A stretch of 64,000 nucleotides of DNA from Breznakibacter xylanolyticus (GTDB lineage: Bacteria; Bacteroidota; Bacteroidia; Bacteroidales; Marinilabiliaceae): the NCBI RefSeq assembly GCF_003254275.1, contig NZ_QKZK01000001.1, forward strand, positions 106,940 to 170,939, given 5' to 3'. The translations under genes and the position numbers were made by a program. The notes under the pieces are model-generated. The model searched no databases. It was not told the origin of the DNA and saw only the letters and a program-made list of their open reading frames with translations. Shown piece by piece: positions 27,962 to 37,328 of this stretch; positions within the stretch are counted from its first letter, which is position 1, and every line of letters starts with the position of its first letter.

Positions 27962-28038
27962 AATAATGATTAAATAGGTTGATAAATAATATGACAATAA
28001 ACTACAATTTGTGTTGTCGTATGGACGATGAGTGGGGG

Positions 28039-28608
28039 TTATATCCTTTGCACCATCACCAGGTTGTCCGATTCGATGTGGCTGATGCGCACCATCATGC
28101 CGGTTTCGATGCGCAGAGGGTCGTTGGTGATGGCATCAATTTCGTGGAAGGCACCGCGCACACTCACCTGCACTTTGCCATGACCATTTTTGTTGGCCGG
28201 GATGGGGATGTAAACCGATGCGGTTTTGTTGAGTGTGTCTTCAATTTTGAAGCTGTTGTCTTCGGCAAATCGCTGTATTTGAGAGATGATGACAAAGAAC
28301 AGAGCCACAAATGCCAGTCCGGTGAGGACTGCGATTGTAATCAACAAAGCCTTGTTTTCGACGGTTTGATAAAAGGCGATGCCGCTCCAGCTAAATCCCA
28401 AAAAGAAATTAATGAGGTTTCGGAACGAGAAGAGTTGAAAAGGTGCATCGCCATCATCGAGGCTGCCGTCGAAGTCGGCCGATATGCCATCGGAAGCATC
28501 CATGCCAATGAAGGTGACGATGGTTTGAATGATGAAAATGGCCGATGAGGAAATGGCGATGTACCAAAGGGTACGAAGCATTGGGTCGAATGAACTGAGG
28601 ATCTCCAT
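28039..28608 (-). CDS. NfeD/YqiJ-like membrane protein, flotillin partner
   Basis: This 189-residue protein has three membrane helices (about residues 15-38, 65-85 and 88-110) and a C-terminal beta-rich domain of about 70 residues (VYIPIPANKNGHGKVQVSV, then GMMVRISHIESDNLVMVQRI) that looks like the OB-fold of NfeD/YqiJ proteins. The region is preceded by the acidic stretch DGSLDDGDAPF. It is the first gene of a two-gene unit with the flotillin. Upstream, 28609-28903 (295 bp) separates it from mutS on the other strand; I see only the mutS -7 element there and no further gene. Confidence 0.8.
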   Translation of the reverse strand: MEILSSFDPMLRTLWYIAISSSAIFIIQTIVTFIGMDASDGISADFDGSLDDGDAPFQLFSFRNLINFFLGFSWSGIAFYQTVENKALLITIAVLTGLAFVALFFVIISQIQRFAEDNSFKIEDTLNKTASVYIPIPANKNGHGKVQVSVRGAFHEIDAITNDPLRIETGMMVRISHIESDNLVMVQRI

Positions 28609-28866
28609 AAAAATTGTTTTTTGTCTGTTAGATAGGTTTCGTAAAATTAAATAAATCTATGAAATATCAATTTACATTAAGTGATCAGGTGTGTTTTTTT
28701 GTAAAAAATATTCATCAATGATTGAGGCTGATGCGCCACGAAGGAAATGAAGGGTGATTAAATTTTCTAAGATGAGTGATTTGTGTGGTGGGGTGTTTTA
28801 ATCGTTTCTCGTGGTTTGCGGGTTTATCTTTTCGGACTGATGTCAAACCCCTTTGGGGCAATTTTC

Positions 28867-28874
28867 TATCTTTG
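28867..28874 (+). promoter_or_regulatory. Candidate -7 element for mutS
   Basis: TATCTTTG followed by CACC fits the Bacteroidota -7 motif and its usual downstream context. It lies 29 bp before the TTG start codon. A TTTG at 28852-28855 is too close (11 bp) to serve as a normal -33 element. Confidence 0.6.
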
Positions 28875-28903
28875 CACCAGTCAACCATTAAAGCATTTAT
28901 ACA

Positions 28904-31525
28904 TTGTCACAAGCCAAGCCGGGAGTGGTTGAAACTCCCTTGATGAAGCAATATTATCAAATTAAAGAAAAATACCCCGATGCCATTTTGCTGTTTCGGG
29001 TGGGCGACTTCTACGAGACATTTTCTGACGACGCCATCAAGGCATCCGAGATATTGGGTATCACCCTTACGCGGCGCGCCAATGGATCGGCCTCGTTTGT
29101 CGAGCTGGCCGGTTTTCCCCATCATGCCCTCGATACCTATTTACCCAAGCTGGTGCGTGCCGGTCAGCGGGTAGCGGTGTGCGATCAGCTGGAAGACCCC
29201 AAGATGACCAAGACCATTGTGAAGCGTGGGGTTACTGAGCTGGTGACGCCCGGTGTGGCCATCAATGATAATATTCTGGAGCATCGCGAAAACAACTTCC
29301 TGGCCAGCGTTCATCTGGAGAAAAACATGGCCGGTGTGGCCTTTGTGGATTACTCGACGGGCGAGTTTCTGGTGGCTGAAGGGAGTTTTGAGTATGTCGA
29401 AAAACTTCTGTCGGGATTTAAACCCAAAGAGGTGTTGTTCGAAAAAACCAAGCGGGCACAATTCGAGGAACACTTTGGTTCAAAACTCTATACCTATGGT
29501 ATGGACGATTGGGCTTTTGCACCCGATTCGGCACGCGACCGTCTTCTCAAGCATTTTGAGACCAAGTCGCTCAAGGGCTTCGGCATCCATTCGTTCACCG
29601 CTGCAGTGGTGGCGGCCGGTGCGGCCATGCACTACCTCGATCTGACCCAGCATCATCAATTGGGGCACATCACCACACTTTCGCGCATCGAAGAAGATAA
29701 ATATGTATGGCTCGATAAATTCACCATTCGCAACCTCGAGTTGTTTGGTTCGTCCAACGAAGGTGCCCGTTCGCTCATCGACGTGATTGATAAAACGGTG
29801 AGCCCCATGGGAAGCCGTTTGCTCAAGCGTTGGATCGCCTTGCCGCTCAAGGATGTGAAACAAATCAACGACCGTCTGGATACGGTGGAGTATTTTTTCC
29901 GGCAGCCCGATGTGCGTGAACTGGTAGAAGAGGAGCTGCGTGTGATAGGCGATTTGGAGCGATTGGTGTCGAAGGTGGCTGCCGGACGTCTCACGCCCCG
30001 CGAGATGGTGCAGGTGAAAAAAGCCCTGTTTTGTATCGAGCCCATCAAGCAGGCCTGCATGGCCTCGGGCAACGAGAGTTTGATGAACATTGGGGAACAG
30101 CTCAATTTTTGCGCGACCATTCGCGACCGCATCGAGCGTGAGTTGGACAACGATCCGCCGGCGGCCATCGTCAAGGGTGGTGTGATTCGCCAGGGTGTTT
30201 CGCCCGAGCTCGACGAGTTGCGCGGTTTGGCTTTCTCGGGCAAGGATTATTTGGCATCGTTGCAGGATCGGTTGAGTGAAGAGTCCGGCATTCCCAGCCT
30301 AAAAATCAATTTCAACAACGTGTTCGGTTATTACATCGAAGTCCGCAACACGCACAAAGATAAAGTGCCCGACACCTGGATTCGCAAGCAAACGCTGGTG
30401 AATGCCGAGCGTTACATCACGCAGGAGCTCAAGGTGTATGAGGAGAAGATATTGGGTGCCGAGGAGAAAATTCTTGCCCTCGAAACCCGTTTGTTCAACG
30501 ACCTGCTGGCTTCACTGACCGATTACATCTCGGTGATTCAGGTCGATGCGGCTTTGTTGGCGCGTCTGGATTGTTTGGTGGGATTCAACCGCCTGGCCAT
30601 CGAGAACAAATATGTGCGTCCAGTGGTGAGCGACGATGAGGAGCTGACCATCAAGGCGGGACGTCACCCCGTTATCGAAAAACAACTGCCTCCCGGTGAG
30701 GCTTATGTGCCCAACGATGTGCATCTGAACACCTCCGACCAGCAGGTCATCATCATCACCGGGCCCAACATGGCCGGTAAGTCGGCGCTGTTGCGTCAAA
30801 CGGCGCTGATTGTGTTGCTGGCGCAGGCGGGTTGTTACGTGCCGGCCGAGAGTGCCCACATTGGGTTGGTCGATAAAATATTTACCCGCGTGGGGGCATC
30901 GGATAACATCTCGCAAGGTGAATCGACCTTTATGGTCGAGATGAATGAGGCCTCGAGCATCCTCAACAACCTTTCGAGCCGCAGTCTGGTGTTGTTCGAC
31001 GAGTTGGGGCGCGGCACCAGCACTTACGATGGCATTTCCATTGCCTGGAGCATCGTGGAATACATTCACGAGAGTGTCAAAGGCAAGGCTAAAACGCTGT
31101 TTGCCACCCATTATCACGAGCTCAACGAGATGGAGAAATCTTTCCCCCGCATCAAAAATTACAACGTGTCGGTGAAGGAGGTTGACAATCATGTTATTTT
31201 TCTGCGCAAGCTGGTGAAAGGTGGCAGTAACCACAGTTTTGGGATTCATGTGGCCCGCATGGCCGGGATGCCCAAGAGTGTGGTCAAGCGTGCCGATGCC
31301 ATCCTGAAGGAGCTGGAGAACACGCACCGCAAGGGGCAGCTTTCCAAGCCCACGGCCGATATTGCCCAGCATCGCGAGGGCATGCAGTTGAGTTTCTTTC
31401 AGTTGGATGACCCGGTTTTGAAGCAGATACGCGACGAAATATCGTCGCTCGACATCAATCAGCTCACACCCATCGAAGCGCTCAATAAGCTCAACGACAT
31501 CAAGCGCCTCATCGGGTTGAAGTGA
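28904..31525 (+). CDS. mutS: DNA mismatch repair protein MutS
   Basis: The 873-residue ATPase recognises mismatches. The mismatch-wedge F-x-E appears in GDFYETF (about residue 35). The Walker A GPNMAGKS is at about 620, Walker B with [12 protein letters not shown] at about 698, and ATHYHEL follows. The frame opens at a TTG (28904); the first ATG is 28943, only 13 codons later and just before the conserved MKQYYQIK. The TTG start is retained because TPLMKQY homology extends slightly upstream and a -7 element sits at a suitable distance. The two tRNA genes follow about 100 bp downstream with their own promoter. Confidence 0.96.
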   Translation: MSQAKPGVVETPLMKQYYQIKEKYPDAILLFRVGDFYETFSDDAIKASEILGITLTRRANGSASFVELAGFPHHALDTYLPKLVRAGQRVAVCDQLEDPKMTKTIVKRGVTELVTPGVAINDNILEHRENNFLASVHLEKNMAGVAFVDYSTGEFLVAEGSFEYVEKLLSGFKPKEVLFEKTKRAQFEEHFGSKLYTYGMDDWAFAPDSARDRLLKHFETKSLKGFGIHSFTAAVVAAGAAMHYLDLTQHHQLGHITTLSRIEEDKYVWLDKFTIRNLELFGSSNEGARSLIDVIDKTVSPMGSRLLKRWIALPLKDVKQINDRLDTVEYFFRQPDVRELVEEELRVIGDLERLVSKVAAGRLTPREMVQVKKALFCIEPIKQACMASGNESLMNIGEQLNFCATIRDRIERELDNDPPAAIVKGGVIRQGVSPELDELRGLAFSGKDYLASLQDRLSEESGIPSLKINFNNVFGYYIEVRNTHKDKVPDTWIRKQTLVNAERYITQELKVYEEKILGAEEKILALETRLFNDLLASLTDYISVIQVDAALLARLDCLVGFNRLAIENKYVRPVVSDDEELTIKAGRHPVIEKQLPPGEAYVPNDVHLNTSDQQVIIITGPNMAGKSALLRQTALIVLLAQAGCYVPAESAHIGLVDKIFTRVGASDNISQGESTFMVEMNEASSILNNLSSRSLVLFDELGRGTSTYDGISIAWSIVEYIHESVKGKAKTLFATHYHELNEMEKSFPRIKNYNVSVKEVDNHVIFLRKLVKGGSNHSFGIHVARMAGMPKSVVKRADAILKELENTHRKGQLSKPTADIAQHREGMQLSFFQLDDPVLKQIRDEISSLDINQLTPIEALNKLNDIKRLIGLK

Positions 31526-31570
31526 TGGCTGTATGGGATGGCCGTTTTTCAGGAAAAATTAACGGTGCAG

Positions 31571-31601
31571 TTTGCAGAAAATAAAAATAAGAATATCTTT
31601 G
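31571..31601 (+). promoter_or_regulatory. Promoter of the tRNA-Gly/tRNA-Leu unit
   Basis: TTTG (31571-31574), exactly 19 bp of spacer, then TATCTTTG (31594-31601). This is a full match to the Bacteroidota -33/-7 promoter. The following block to 31615 is nearly identical to the start region of the tRNA-Val unit at 52723-52744. Confidence 0.85.
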
Positions 31602-31627
31602 CATCGCATTTGAAAAACGGTGCAAAT

Positions 31628-31700
<73 letters not shown>

Positions 31701-31717
31701 CACGAACAAAATGGTCT

Positions 31718-31802
31718 GCCCGGATGGTGGAATTGGTAGACACGCAGGACTTAAAATCCTGTGGCCATTGCGGCCGTGCGGGTTCAATTCCCGCTCCGGG
31801 TA
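31718..31802 (+). tRNA. tRNA-Leu (TAA)
   Basis: An 85-nt class II tRNA with a long variable arm. The anticodon stem CAGGA/TCCTG encloses CTTAAAA, so the anticodon is TAA (leucine). Acceptor GCCCGGA pairs with TCCGGGT, discriminator A, no encoded CCA. It lies 17 bp after tRNA-Gly and shares its promoter. Confidence 0.96.
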
Positions 31803-31808
31803 CTCAGG

Positions 31809-31850
31809 AAGCTTCTTAATCGATAGGTGTCGGTTGAGAAGCTTTTTTGT
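31809..31850 (+). terminator. Intrinsic terminator of the tRNA unit
   Basis: Arms AAGCTTCT and AGAAGCTT, extended by imperfect pairing (TAATCGA with TCGGTTG), are followed by a T-run starting near 31843. The hairpin begins 7 bp past the tRNA-Leu end. Confidence 0.8.
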
Positions 31851-32290
31851 TTTAAGGTTCCTGATGCGTCGTGTCAATGATTACTTTTGGAGATTCGGCG
31901 AATTGAACAGGCGTTTCCTGTTGATTCAGATGAATCATAGATAAGAAGATTGACAGACATCAGACAGACAGATGAGACTCAGGAGACGATGAGATTCCAT
32001 CTCATCATCTTTCCTCATCGTCTCACGTCTTCTCCTCTTATCGACATTGAATCTTAAATCCTTGTCGTTTTGGTAGGCTCCAATGGGAGCTAGCATTAGT
32101 AGGGCAAAATGTGAATAAATGCGCTCAAGCCCTGAAAAGGCGTCAGCTGGCGCCCTTTCAGGGCTTGAAGAATGAGGTTGCATTCATTGTAGGGCGGTGC
32201 CCTACGCTACTGCTTATGGCCCTTTCAGGGCTTAACTTAACGACATTAATCTTGATACTTGATACTTGTGTCTTAATACCATTATAAAAG
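31851..32290. other. 440-bp gene-free region with intergenic repeats
   Basis: No credible reading frame is present. The region holds a T/C-rich stretch with an inverted GACGATGAG / CTCATCGTC pair (about 31985-32025), the inverted repeat at 32126-32167, a palindrome GTAGGGCggtGCCCTAC near 32189-32205, another partial copy of the CCCTTTCAGGGCTT word near 32219-32234, and a short TTGATACT direct duplication just before the symporter gene. Confidence 0.7.
32126..32234. repeat. REP-like inverted repeats built on the word CCCTTTCAGGGCTT
   Basis: At 32126-32167 a 17-bp arm (CAAGCCCTGAAAAGGCG) faces its near-perfect complement with one mismatch and an 8-nt loop. A second copy of one arm occurs at about 32219-32234. 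Between them sits the hairpin at 32189-32205. The hairpins are not followed by T-runs. This type of element is commonly dispersed between genes in Bacteroidota; its role is unknown. Confidence 0.6.
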
Positions 32291-33745
32291 ATGAATCCGG
32301 TTTTGATTGGCAGTATCATCACTGCATATTTTTTGATGCTCATCGGGGTGTCGTACCTCACCGGGCGTAAGAGCGATAACGCCACCTTTTTTTTGGGTAA
32401 TCGCAAGTCGCCCTGGTATGTGGTGGCCATTGGCATGATTGGGGCATCCCTCTCGGGGGTGACGTTTGTGTCGGTGCCGGGCATGGTGGGTGCGTCGTCG
32501 TTTACCTACATGCAAATGGTGCTGGGCTTTTTGTTGGGATATGTGGTTATCGCCAATGTGCTGTTGCCCCTCTTTTATCGCATGAACCTCACTTCCATTT
32601 ACGGGTATTTGGAGCATCGTTTTGGGGTGGTGAGTTATAAAACCGGCGCGTTGCTCTTTTTTGTGTCCAAGCTGATTGGTGCCGCAGCGCGTTTATACCT
32701 GATGGCCTCGGTGTTGCAACTGACTTTGTTCGATGCCTTGCATGTGCCCTTTGGCGTGACGGTGACGGTGACCATCGCTCTGATATGGGCCTACACGTTT
32801 CGCGGGGGGATGAAAACCATCATTTGGACCGATATGTTGCAGGCCATCCTGATGATTGCGGCTGTGGTGCTCACCTTTGTTTTGATGATGAATGACATGG
32901 GCTGGTCGATGGCCGATGCCATTGGCACCATATCGGAGAGTTCGTTTTCGAAGGTTTTTGTGTTTGATGACTGGTCGTCGACCCAAAACTTTTGGAAACA
33001 GTTTTTCTCAGGCGCTTTTATCACCATTGTAATGACGGGTCTCGATCAGGACATGATGCAAAAAAACCTCACTTGTCGTTCGCTGAGTGAGTCGAAAAAA
33101 AACATGTATTGGTACAGCTTCGCCTTTGTGCCGGTGAATTTGATATTTCTGGGTCTTGGGTCGTTGTTGCTGATATATGCCTCACACCATGGCATTGCCC
33201 TCCCGGAGCGTGCCGATGAAATTTTCCCCAAGCTGGCCACGGGAGGTTTTTTGCCGGCCAGTGTGGGCATTTTGTTTATGCTGGGGTTGGTGGCTGCGGC
33301 TTATTCGAGTGCCGACTCGGCCATGGCGGCGCTCACCACCTCTTTTTCCATCGATATTTTGGGGATCGAGAAAAGGGATGAGCGGGATGCGGTTCGCATC
33401 CGTCGATGGGTGCATGTGGGCATTGCCGTGCTCATGGGGCTGTTGATTGTGGCCTTGCGCGTGTTGCATCTCGATACCATCATCAACACCATTTATACCA
33501 TTGCCGGATATACTTACGGCCCTTTGCTGGGGTTGTTTGCCTTTGGGTTGACCTGTCGGGTGAAGCCCCGTGATTATTTGGTGCCGTTGGCGGCCATTGT
33601 GCCGCCTGTGTTGGTGGCCATCATCGACTGGAACTCTCAGGCTTGGTGGGGCGTGAAGCTGGGATACGAAAAGTTGATGCTCAATGGGTTGTTGGTGTAT
33701 CTGCTTTTGTGGTTATTGTCGGTGGGGCATCCCCAAAAGCGCTAA
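32291..33745 (+). CDS. Sodium:solute symporter (SSS family)
   Basis: The 484-residue product has about 13 membrane helices and SSS-family landmarks: GRKSDNATFFLGNRKSPWYVVA near residue 25, ASLSGVTFVSVPGMVGASSF, and LDQDMMQKNLTCRS in the centre. Family members carry sugars, amino acids, or other organic solutes with sodium. The substrate cannot be told from sequence. The gene converges on the CapA-family gene with the two stops overlapping by 4 bp (33742-33745), leaving no room for a terminator between them. Confidence 0.93.
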   Translation: MNPVLIGSIITAYFLMLIGVSYLTGRKSDNATFFLGNRKSPWYVVAIGMIGASLSGVTFVSVPGMVGASSFTYMQMVLGFLLGYVVIANVLLPLFYRMNLTSIYGYLEHRFGVVSYKTGALLFFVSKLIGAAARLYLMASVLQLTLFDALHVPFGVTVTVTIALIWAYTFRGGMKTIIWTDMLQAILMIAAVVLTFVLMMNDMGWSMADAIGTISESSFSKVFVFDDWSSTQNFWKQFFSGAFITIVMTGLDQDMMQKNLTCRSLSESKKNMYWYSFAFVPVNLIFLGLGSLLLIYASHHGIALPERADEIFPKLATGGFLPASVGILFMLGLVAAAYSSADSAMAALTTSFSIDILGIEKRDERDAVRIRRWVHVGIAVLMGLLIVALRVLHLDTIINTIYTIAGYTYGPLLGLFAFGLTCRVKPRDYLVPLAAIVPPVLVAIIDWNSQAWWGVKLGYEKLMLNGLLVYLLLWLLSVGHPQKR

Positions 33746-34845
33746 TCGTTGATTTTTTCGGGTACGTTGATATTTTTCTTCATCACCGCCCTGGCACCCA
33801 CGGCATAGTTCCACAGTCGTCCCCACCCGGCGCCGCCCGGTGCCGGCATTTCGGGTGTGGTTTCGACCAGCGAAACCGGTACCACCATAAAATGACGAAT
33901 GCCCCCGATGACCGGGTAGTGCACATAGGTGAGGTGGTAATGCACATCGCTGATTTCGCAGTTGTTGAGTGTTTTGGTGAGTTCCACGCCCACCACTGCG
34001 GCGCCATCGCGGGGGATGGTGCGCTGCCCAGAAATGAAGTTGCCCAATGAATACACCACCAGATGATTTTGTATGGAGTCGCGCGTCCAGGTCATGGGTT
34101 GCAGCACGTGGGGGTGCGACCCAATGACCAGGTTCACCCCGCGTTGGGTCATCATGGTGGCCAATTTTTGTTGTACGGTGTTGGGCGATTCTTTGTATTC
34201 GTCGCCCCAGTGCATCATGGCAATCACCATGTCGGGTGCCAGTTTGATGGCTTTGTCGATGTCGGCTTGTATTTGCAGGGTGTCGATGAGGTTGACCACA
34301 CGAGGCGCCGGAATGGCGATGCCGTTGGTGCCGTAGGTGTAGTTGAGCAGGGCAAGCCGGAAGCCGTTGTGTTCAATCAGGAGCGGGTAGGTGGTGTCGC
34401 GCACCGCCGGGTTGATAAATGTCCCGGTGTGAGGTATGCCCAGGCTGTCGAGCACCTCAATGGTTTTGTCGATGCCTTTGCCCAGTTTGTCTACCGAGTG
34501 GTTGTTGGCCGTAACCAGCACATCAAACCCGGTGCGTTGCAGCTCAACAGCCAGTTGGGGGGGCGACGAAAAGTTGGGGTAGCCCTTGTAAGGCTTGATG
34601 CCCAAAGTGGTTTCGAGGTTGGCAAATGCCAGGTCGTATTTTTCGATGAGTGGCTTGATGAGTGCAAATGCGGGTTCGAAGTTGTACGCATCGGCATTTG
34701 GTTGTTTGGCGGCGGCCAGTTGTGAGTCGTGCATCATCACATCGCCGGCAAACAACAGGGTGATTTTTTGAGGGGTGGCCACCTGCGCAAAGCTATTTAT
34801 TGCTGCGAACAGCACGAGGATGCTGAGTAGGGTTTTGGTTTTCAT
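33742..34845 (-). CDS. CapA-family (PgsA-like) metallophosphoesterase-fold protein
   Basis: The 367-residue protein has a signal peptide (LLSILVLFAAINSFAQ) followed by the CapA fold: LLFAGDVMMHD, FANLETTLG, ANNHSVDKLG, GSHPHVLQ and YSLGNFISGQ. The family is related to poly-gamma-glutamate capsule proteins, but many bacterial members are of unknown function and no other capsule gene lies nearby. Family identification is sound; capsule synthesis is not shown. It converges on the symporter gene with overlapping stops. Confidence 0.9.
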   Translation of the reverse strand: MKTKTLLSILVLFAAINSFAQVATPQKITLLFAGDVMMHDSQLAAAKQPNADAYNFEPAFALIKPLIEKYDLAFANLETTLGIKPYKGYPNFSSPPQLAVELQRTGFDVLVTANNHSVDKLGKGIDKTIEVLDSLGIPHTGTFINPAVRDTTYPLLIEHNGFRLALLNYTYGTNGIAIPAPRVVNLIDTLQIQADIDKAIKLAPDMVIAMMHWGDEYKESPNTVQQKLATMMTQRGVNLVIGSHPHVLQPMTWTRDSIQNHLVVYSLGNFISGQRTIPRDGAAVVGVELTKTLNNCEISDVHYHLTYVHYPVIGGIRHFMVVPVSLVETTPEMPAPGGAGWGRLWNYAVGARAVMKKNINVPEKIND

Positions 34846-34998
34846 GGTTTTGTTTTAAGTCCTTTCATCCTCCCACGGGGGACTTCAGGATGTTATGTCA
34901 TGCATTGTTTATGTAAAAGTGCGCTTGCATTTTCGTATGCACGGGCTCTTGTCATGAAGTTCTGGTGTGTACGACAATTGGTTGGCAGAAGTTTAGAA

Positions 34999-35025
34999 AG
35001 TGGATGAGTGGATGAGTGGATGAGT
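34999..35025. repeat. 8-bp tandem repeat AGTGGATG, 3.4 copies
   Basis: Three exact copies of AGTGGATG plus three further bases. It is short, low-complexity, and close to the larger 42-bp array. Confidence 0.8.
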
Positions 35026-35144
35026 ACCATTGTGTCGTTTCAATCATTATTTATCATTTGTGAATTTAATGCATTTATTTGCGTAGCAAAGAGGCTTGAC
35101 ATCATTTTGTGTTGGAACATGAGCTGATGGGACTCAAAAAAGCG

Positions 35145-35326
35145 TCGCCCCGGGGCGAAACCTTGCGCCAGGCATCCGGCAGCCTTTCGCCCCGGGGCGA
35201 AACCTTGTCCTACGCATTGGGGGGACTTTCGCCCCAGGGCGAAACCTTGCGCCACGTGTTGGGGAGACTTTCGCCCCGGGGCGAAAGTCTGAACGATGCT
35301 TCGGTCTCAATTTCGCCCCGGGGCGA
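35145..35326. repeat. 42-bp tandem repeat carrying a CG-rich palindrome
   Basis: The palindrome TCGCCCCGGGGCGA starts at 35145, 35187, 35229, 35271 and 35313, exactly 42 bp apart; the third has one substitution. Spacers share the words AAACCTTGCGCC and GGxxxxCTT but diverge elsewhere. Read on the plus strand the unit encodes a 14-residue word beginning SPRGETLR in an open frame of 74 codons (35109-35333). Both complementary frames also stay open. No start signal or partner gene supports translation. Confidence 0.9.
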
Positions 35327-35351
35327 CGGTTGAAAATCTGCCATTCAGCCA

Positions 35352-35379
35352 TAATCCCTCTTGGGGGAATGAGGGATTA
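35352..35379. promoter_or_regulatory. 9-bp inverted repeat upstream of the acyl-CoA ligase
   Basis: TAATCCCTC and GAGGGATTA form a perfect inverted repeat with a 10-nt loop, 65 bp before the ligase ATG. It could be an operator or a weak hairpin. No regulator is known to bind this sequence, so the role is open. Confidence 0.45.
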
Positions 35380-35443
35380 AATGATGGAGGGATGAAATAA
35401 TGTAAAAAATCGTATTAATTTGCCAATCGAAAAGAATAAGGTC

Positions 35444-37294
35444 ATGGAATTATTACGCACGTTTGATTTGTTGGATCACCTCAAGCAGCAGTACGATAAG
35501 GCTGATGTATTGTTTGCCAAGAGGGATGGGAAGTGGTTGGGTTTTAGCGTGGATGAATATGTGTATCATGCCCGTAATTTCGCAAAGGGCTTGCTGGCCA
35601 TGGGATTTCAAAAGGGCGACAAGATTGCCACTGTGAGCAACAACCGTCCCGAATGGAATTTTGTGGACATGGGCATGGCCATGATTGGCGTGGTGCATGT
35701 GCCCGTTTATCCGTCGATTGGCGCTGAAGAGTCGCGTTTTATTCTCGAGCACAGCGATGCCCGTATGTTAATTGTCTCCGACAACCTGTTGCTGGCCAAG
35801 TTACAGCCCATTGTGGCGCAATTGCCGGCCATCGAGTGGGTTTACGCGTTTCATGTGAACGATCGTGTGCCGCATTGGCTCGACATTGTGGCTTTGGGCG
35901 AATCGCGCAAGGTGGCCTTACGGCCGGTGCTCGAACAGTGTCGTCAACAGATCTTGCCCGACGACGTGGCTTCCATTATTTATACCTCCGGAACTACCGG
36001 ATTTCCTAAGGGGGTGATGCTGACGCATCGCAATTTTATGAGCAATGTGGCCGGGACGTATCATTTGTTCGATCTTGGTCCCGATGACCGCATTTTGAGT
36101 TTTTTACCTCTGTGTCATGTGTTCGAGCGGTTGGCCAACTATCTGTTTCAGTCGCACGGATGCAGCATCTATTATGCCGAGAATATGGGAACCATCGTGC
36201 AGGATTTGTCGGCCACGCGTGCCACGGTGTTTACTACCGTGCCCCGGGTCATTGAGCGCATCTACGATCGCATAGTGGCGAAGGGGGACGATTTGTCGGG
36301 CGTCAAAAAGCTGATGTTTTTTTGGGCTTTGCGTTTGGGAGAGGCTTATCATCCCGAGCAAAAAAATGGATTGTGGTATGCCCTGAAGTTAAAGTTGGCA
36401 CGTCGGCTGGTGTTTTCTCAATGGCAACGGAGCTTTGGCGGGAGCATGAAGTTCATCATCTCCGGTGGTGCCGCCTTGCAACCCCGATTGAGCCGTTTGT
36501 TTTTCGCAGCCGGCATTCCCCTGATGGAAGGGTATGGGTTAACGGAGACCTCGCCGGTGATTGCCGTCAATTCATTGGTTAAAAGCAGGTCGGTGATGAT
36601 TGGCACCGTAGGTCCTTGTCTCAATAACGTAGAGGTTCGCATCGACGAAGATGGGGAGATTCTCACCAAAGGGCCTTGCGTGATGAAGGGGTATTACAAG
36701 GACATCGATCACACCAAGGCTGCCATCGACCCCGACGGGTGGTTTCACACCGGCGACATGGGGCAGCTGGTGGGCGATCGTTTTCTGAAAATTACCGATC
36801 GTAAGAAAGAGATTTTTAAGCTCTCGAGTGGTAAATATGTGGCACCACAGGTGATTGAGAACCTCATGAAGGAATCTATTTTCATTGAACAGGCCATGGT
36901 GGTGGGCGATAACGAGAAGTTTGCCAGTGCGCTCATCTGCCCAAATTTTGACCATCTGCATGTGTGGGCGAGTGAGCACAAAATTCATTATCGCGACAAC
37001 GGGGAGCTCATTGCTCATCCATCGGTGGTGAAGCAGTATCAAAAGGAGGTGGCACGCGTGAATCGCATCACCGGCAAGCACGAGGAGATCAATCGTTTCA
37101 GGCTGGTGGCCGAGTCGTGGTCGGCCGCTACGGGTGAGTTGTCGCCCACCTTGAAGTTGAAACGGCGTGTGCTTTATAAAAAATATGCCCCCGTGTTGCG
37201 CGACATATACGGTTATGCCCCCGATGAAGAGAATCGCGGAGCCATCAAATTTAACGGTGCCGTGCGGGATTTTGATTTGCCTTCGGAAGTGTGA
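35444..37294 (+). CDS. Long-chain acyl-CoA synthetase (AMP-binding)
   Basis: This 616-residue ligase activates long-chain fatty acids to acyl-CoA through an acyl-AMP intermediate. The P-loop YTSGTTGFPKGVM is at about residue 179, the GYGLTETSP motif at about 363, and HTGDMG...ITDRKKEIFKLSSGKYVAP in the C-terminal lobe. The length and this last motif fit the FadD15/long-chain group common in Bacteroidota. The ATG at 35444 is preferred over a TTG eight codons upstream (35420). The upstream region carries the tandem array and an inverted repeat; whether these affect expression is unknown. Confidence 0.95.
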   Translation: MELLRTFDLLDHLKQQYDKADVLFAKRDGKWLGFSVDEYVYHARNFAKGLLAMGFQKGDKIATVSNNRPEWNFVDMGMAMIGVVHVPVYPSIGAEESRFILEHSDARMLIVSDNLLLAKLQPIVAQLPAIEWVYAFHVNDRVPHWLDIVALGESRKVALRPVLEQCRQQILPDDVASIIYTSGTTGFPKGVMLTHRNFMSNVAGTYHLFDLGPDDRILSFLPLCHVFERLANYLFQSHGCSIYYAENMGTIVQDLSATRATVFTTVPRVIERIYDRIVAKGDDLSGVKKLMFFWALRLGEAYHPEQKNGLWYALKLKLARRLVFSQWQRSFGGSMKFIISGGAALQPRLSRLFFAAGIPLMEGYGLTETSPVIAVNSLVKSRSVMIGTVGPCLNNVEVRIDEDGEILTKGPCVMKGYYKDIDHTKAAIDPDGWFHTGDMGQLVGDRFLKITDRKKEIFKLSSGKYVAPQVIENLMKESIFIEQAMVVGDNEKFASALICPNFDHLHVWASEHKIHYRDNGELIAHPSVVKQYQKEVARVNRITGKHEEINRFRLVAESWSAATGELSPTLKLKRRVLYKKYAPVLRDIYGYAPDEENRGAIKFNGAVRDFDLPSEV

Positions 37295-37328
37295 TGACGT
37301 ACATTTAGTCTGTCTTAATTCAAATGAT

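Larger units (their letters stand above)
34846..35443. other. 598-bp gene-free region with tandem repeats
   Basis: It lies between the start of the CapA-family gene and the acyl-CoA ligase. It contains an 8-bp tandem repeat (34999-35025), five 42-bp-spaced palindromes (35145-35326) and a 9-bp inverted repeat (35352-35379). Open frames run through the repeats on both strands but look like by-products of a period divisible by three. Confidence 0.75.

Noticed and set aside
30512-31372. 286-codon frame antisense to mutS
   Set aside because: The opposite frame encodes conserved MutS motifs in full. The antisense product resembles nothing known and is His/Gln-rich, as is typical of shadow frames here.
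34063-34725. 220-codon frame antisense to the CapA-family gene
   Set aside because: The minus strand has the CapA motifs in order with a signal peptide. The plus frame has no family resemblance.
35145-35326. CRISPR array
   Set aside because: The period is a fixed 42 bp with spacers that resemble each other. The palindrome is only 14 bp, there are no cas genes, and the spacers are too similar and too short for CRISPR.
35109-35333. 74-codon protein from the 42-bp repeats
   Set aside because: Frames are open on both strands because the period is a multiple of three. No start signal or neighbour supports translation. It is kept as a repeat, not a gene.
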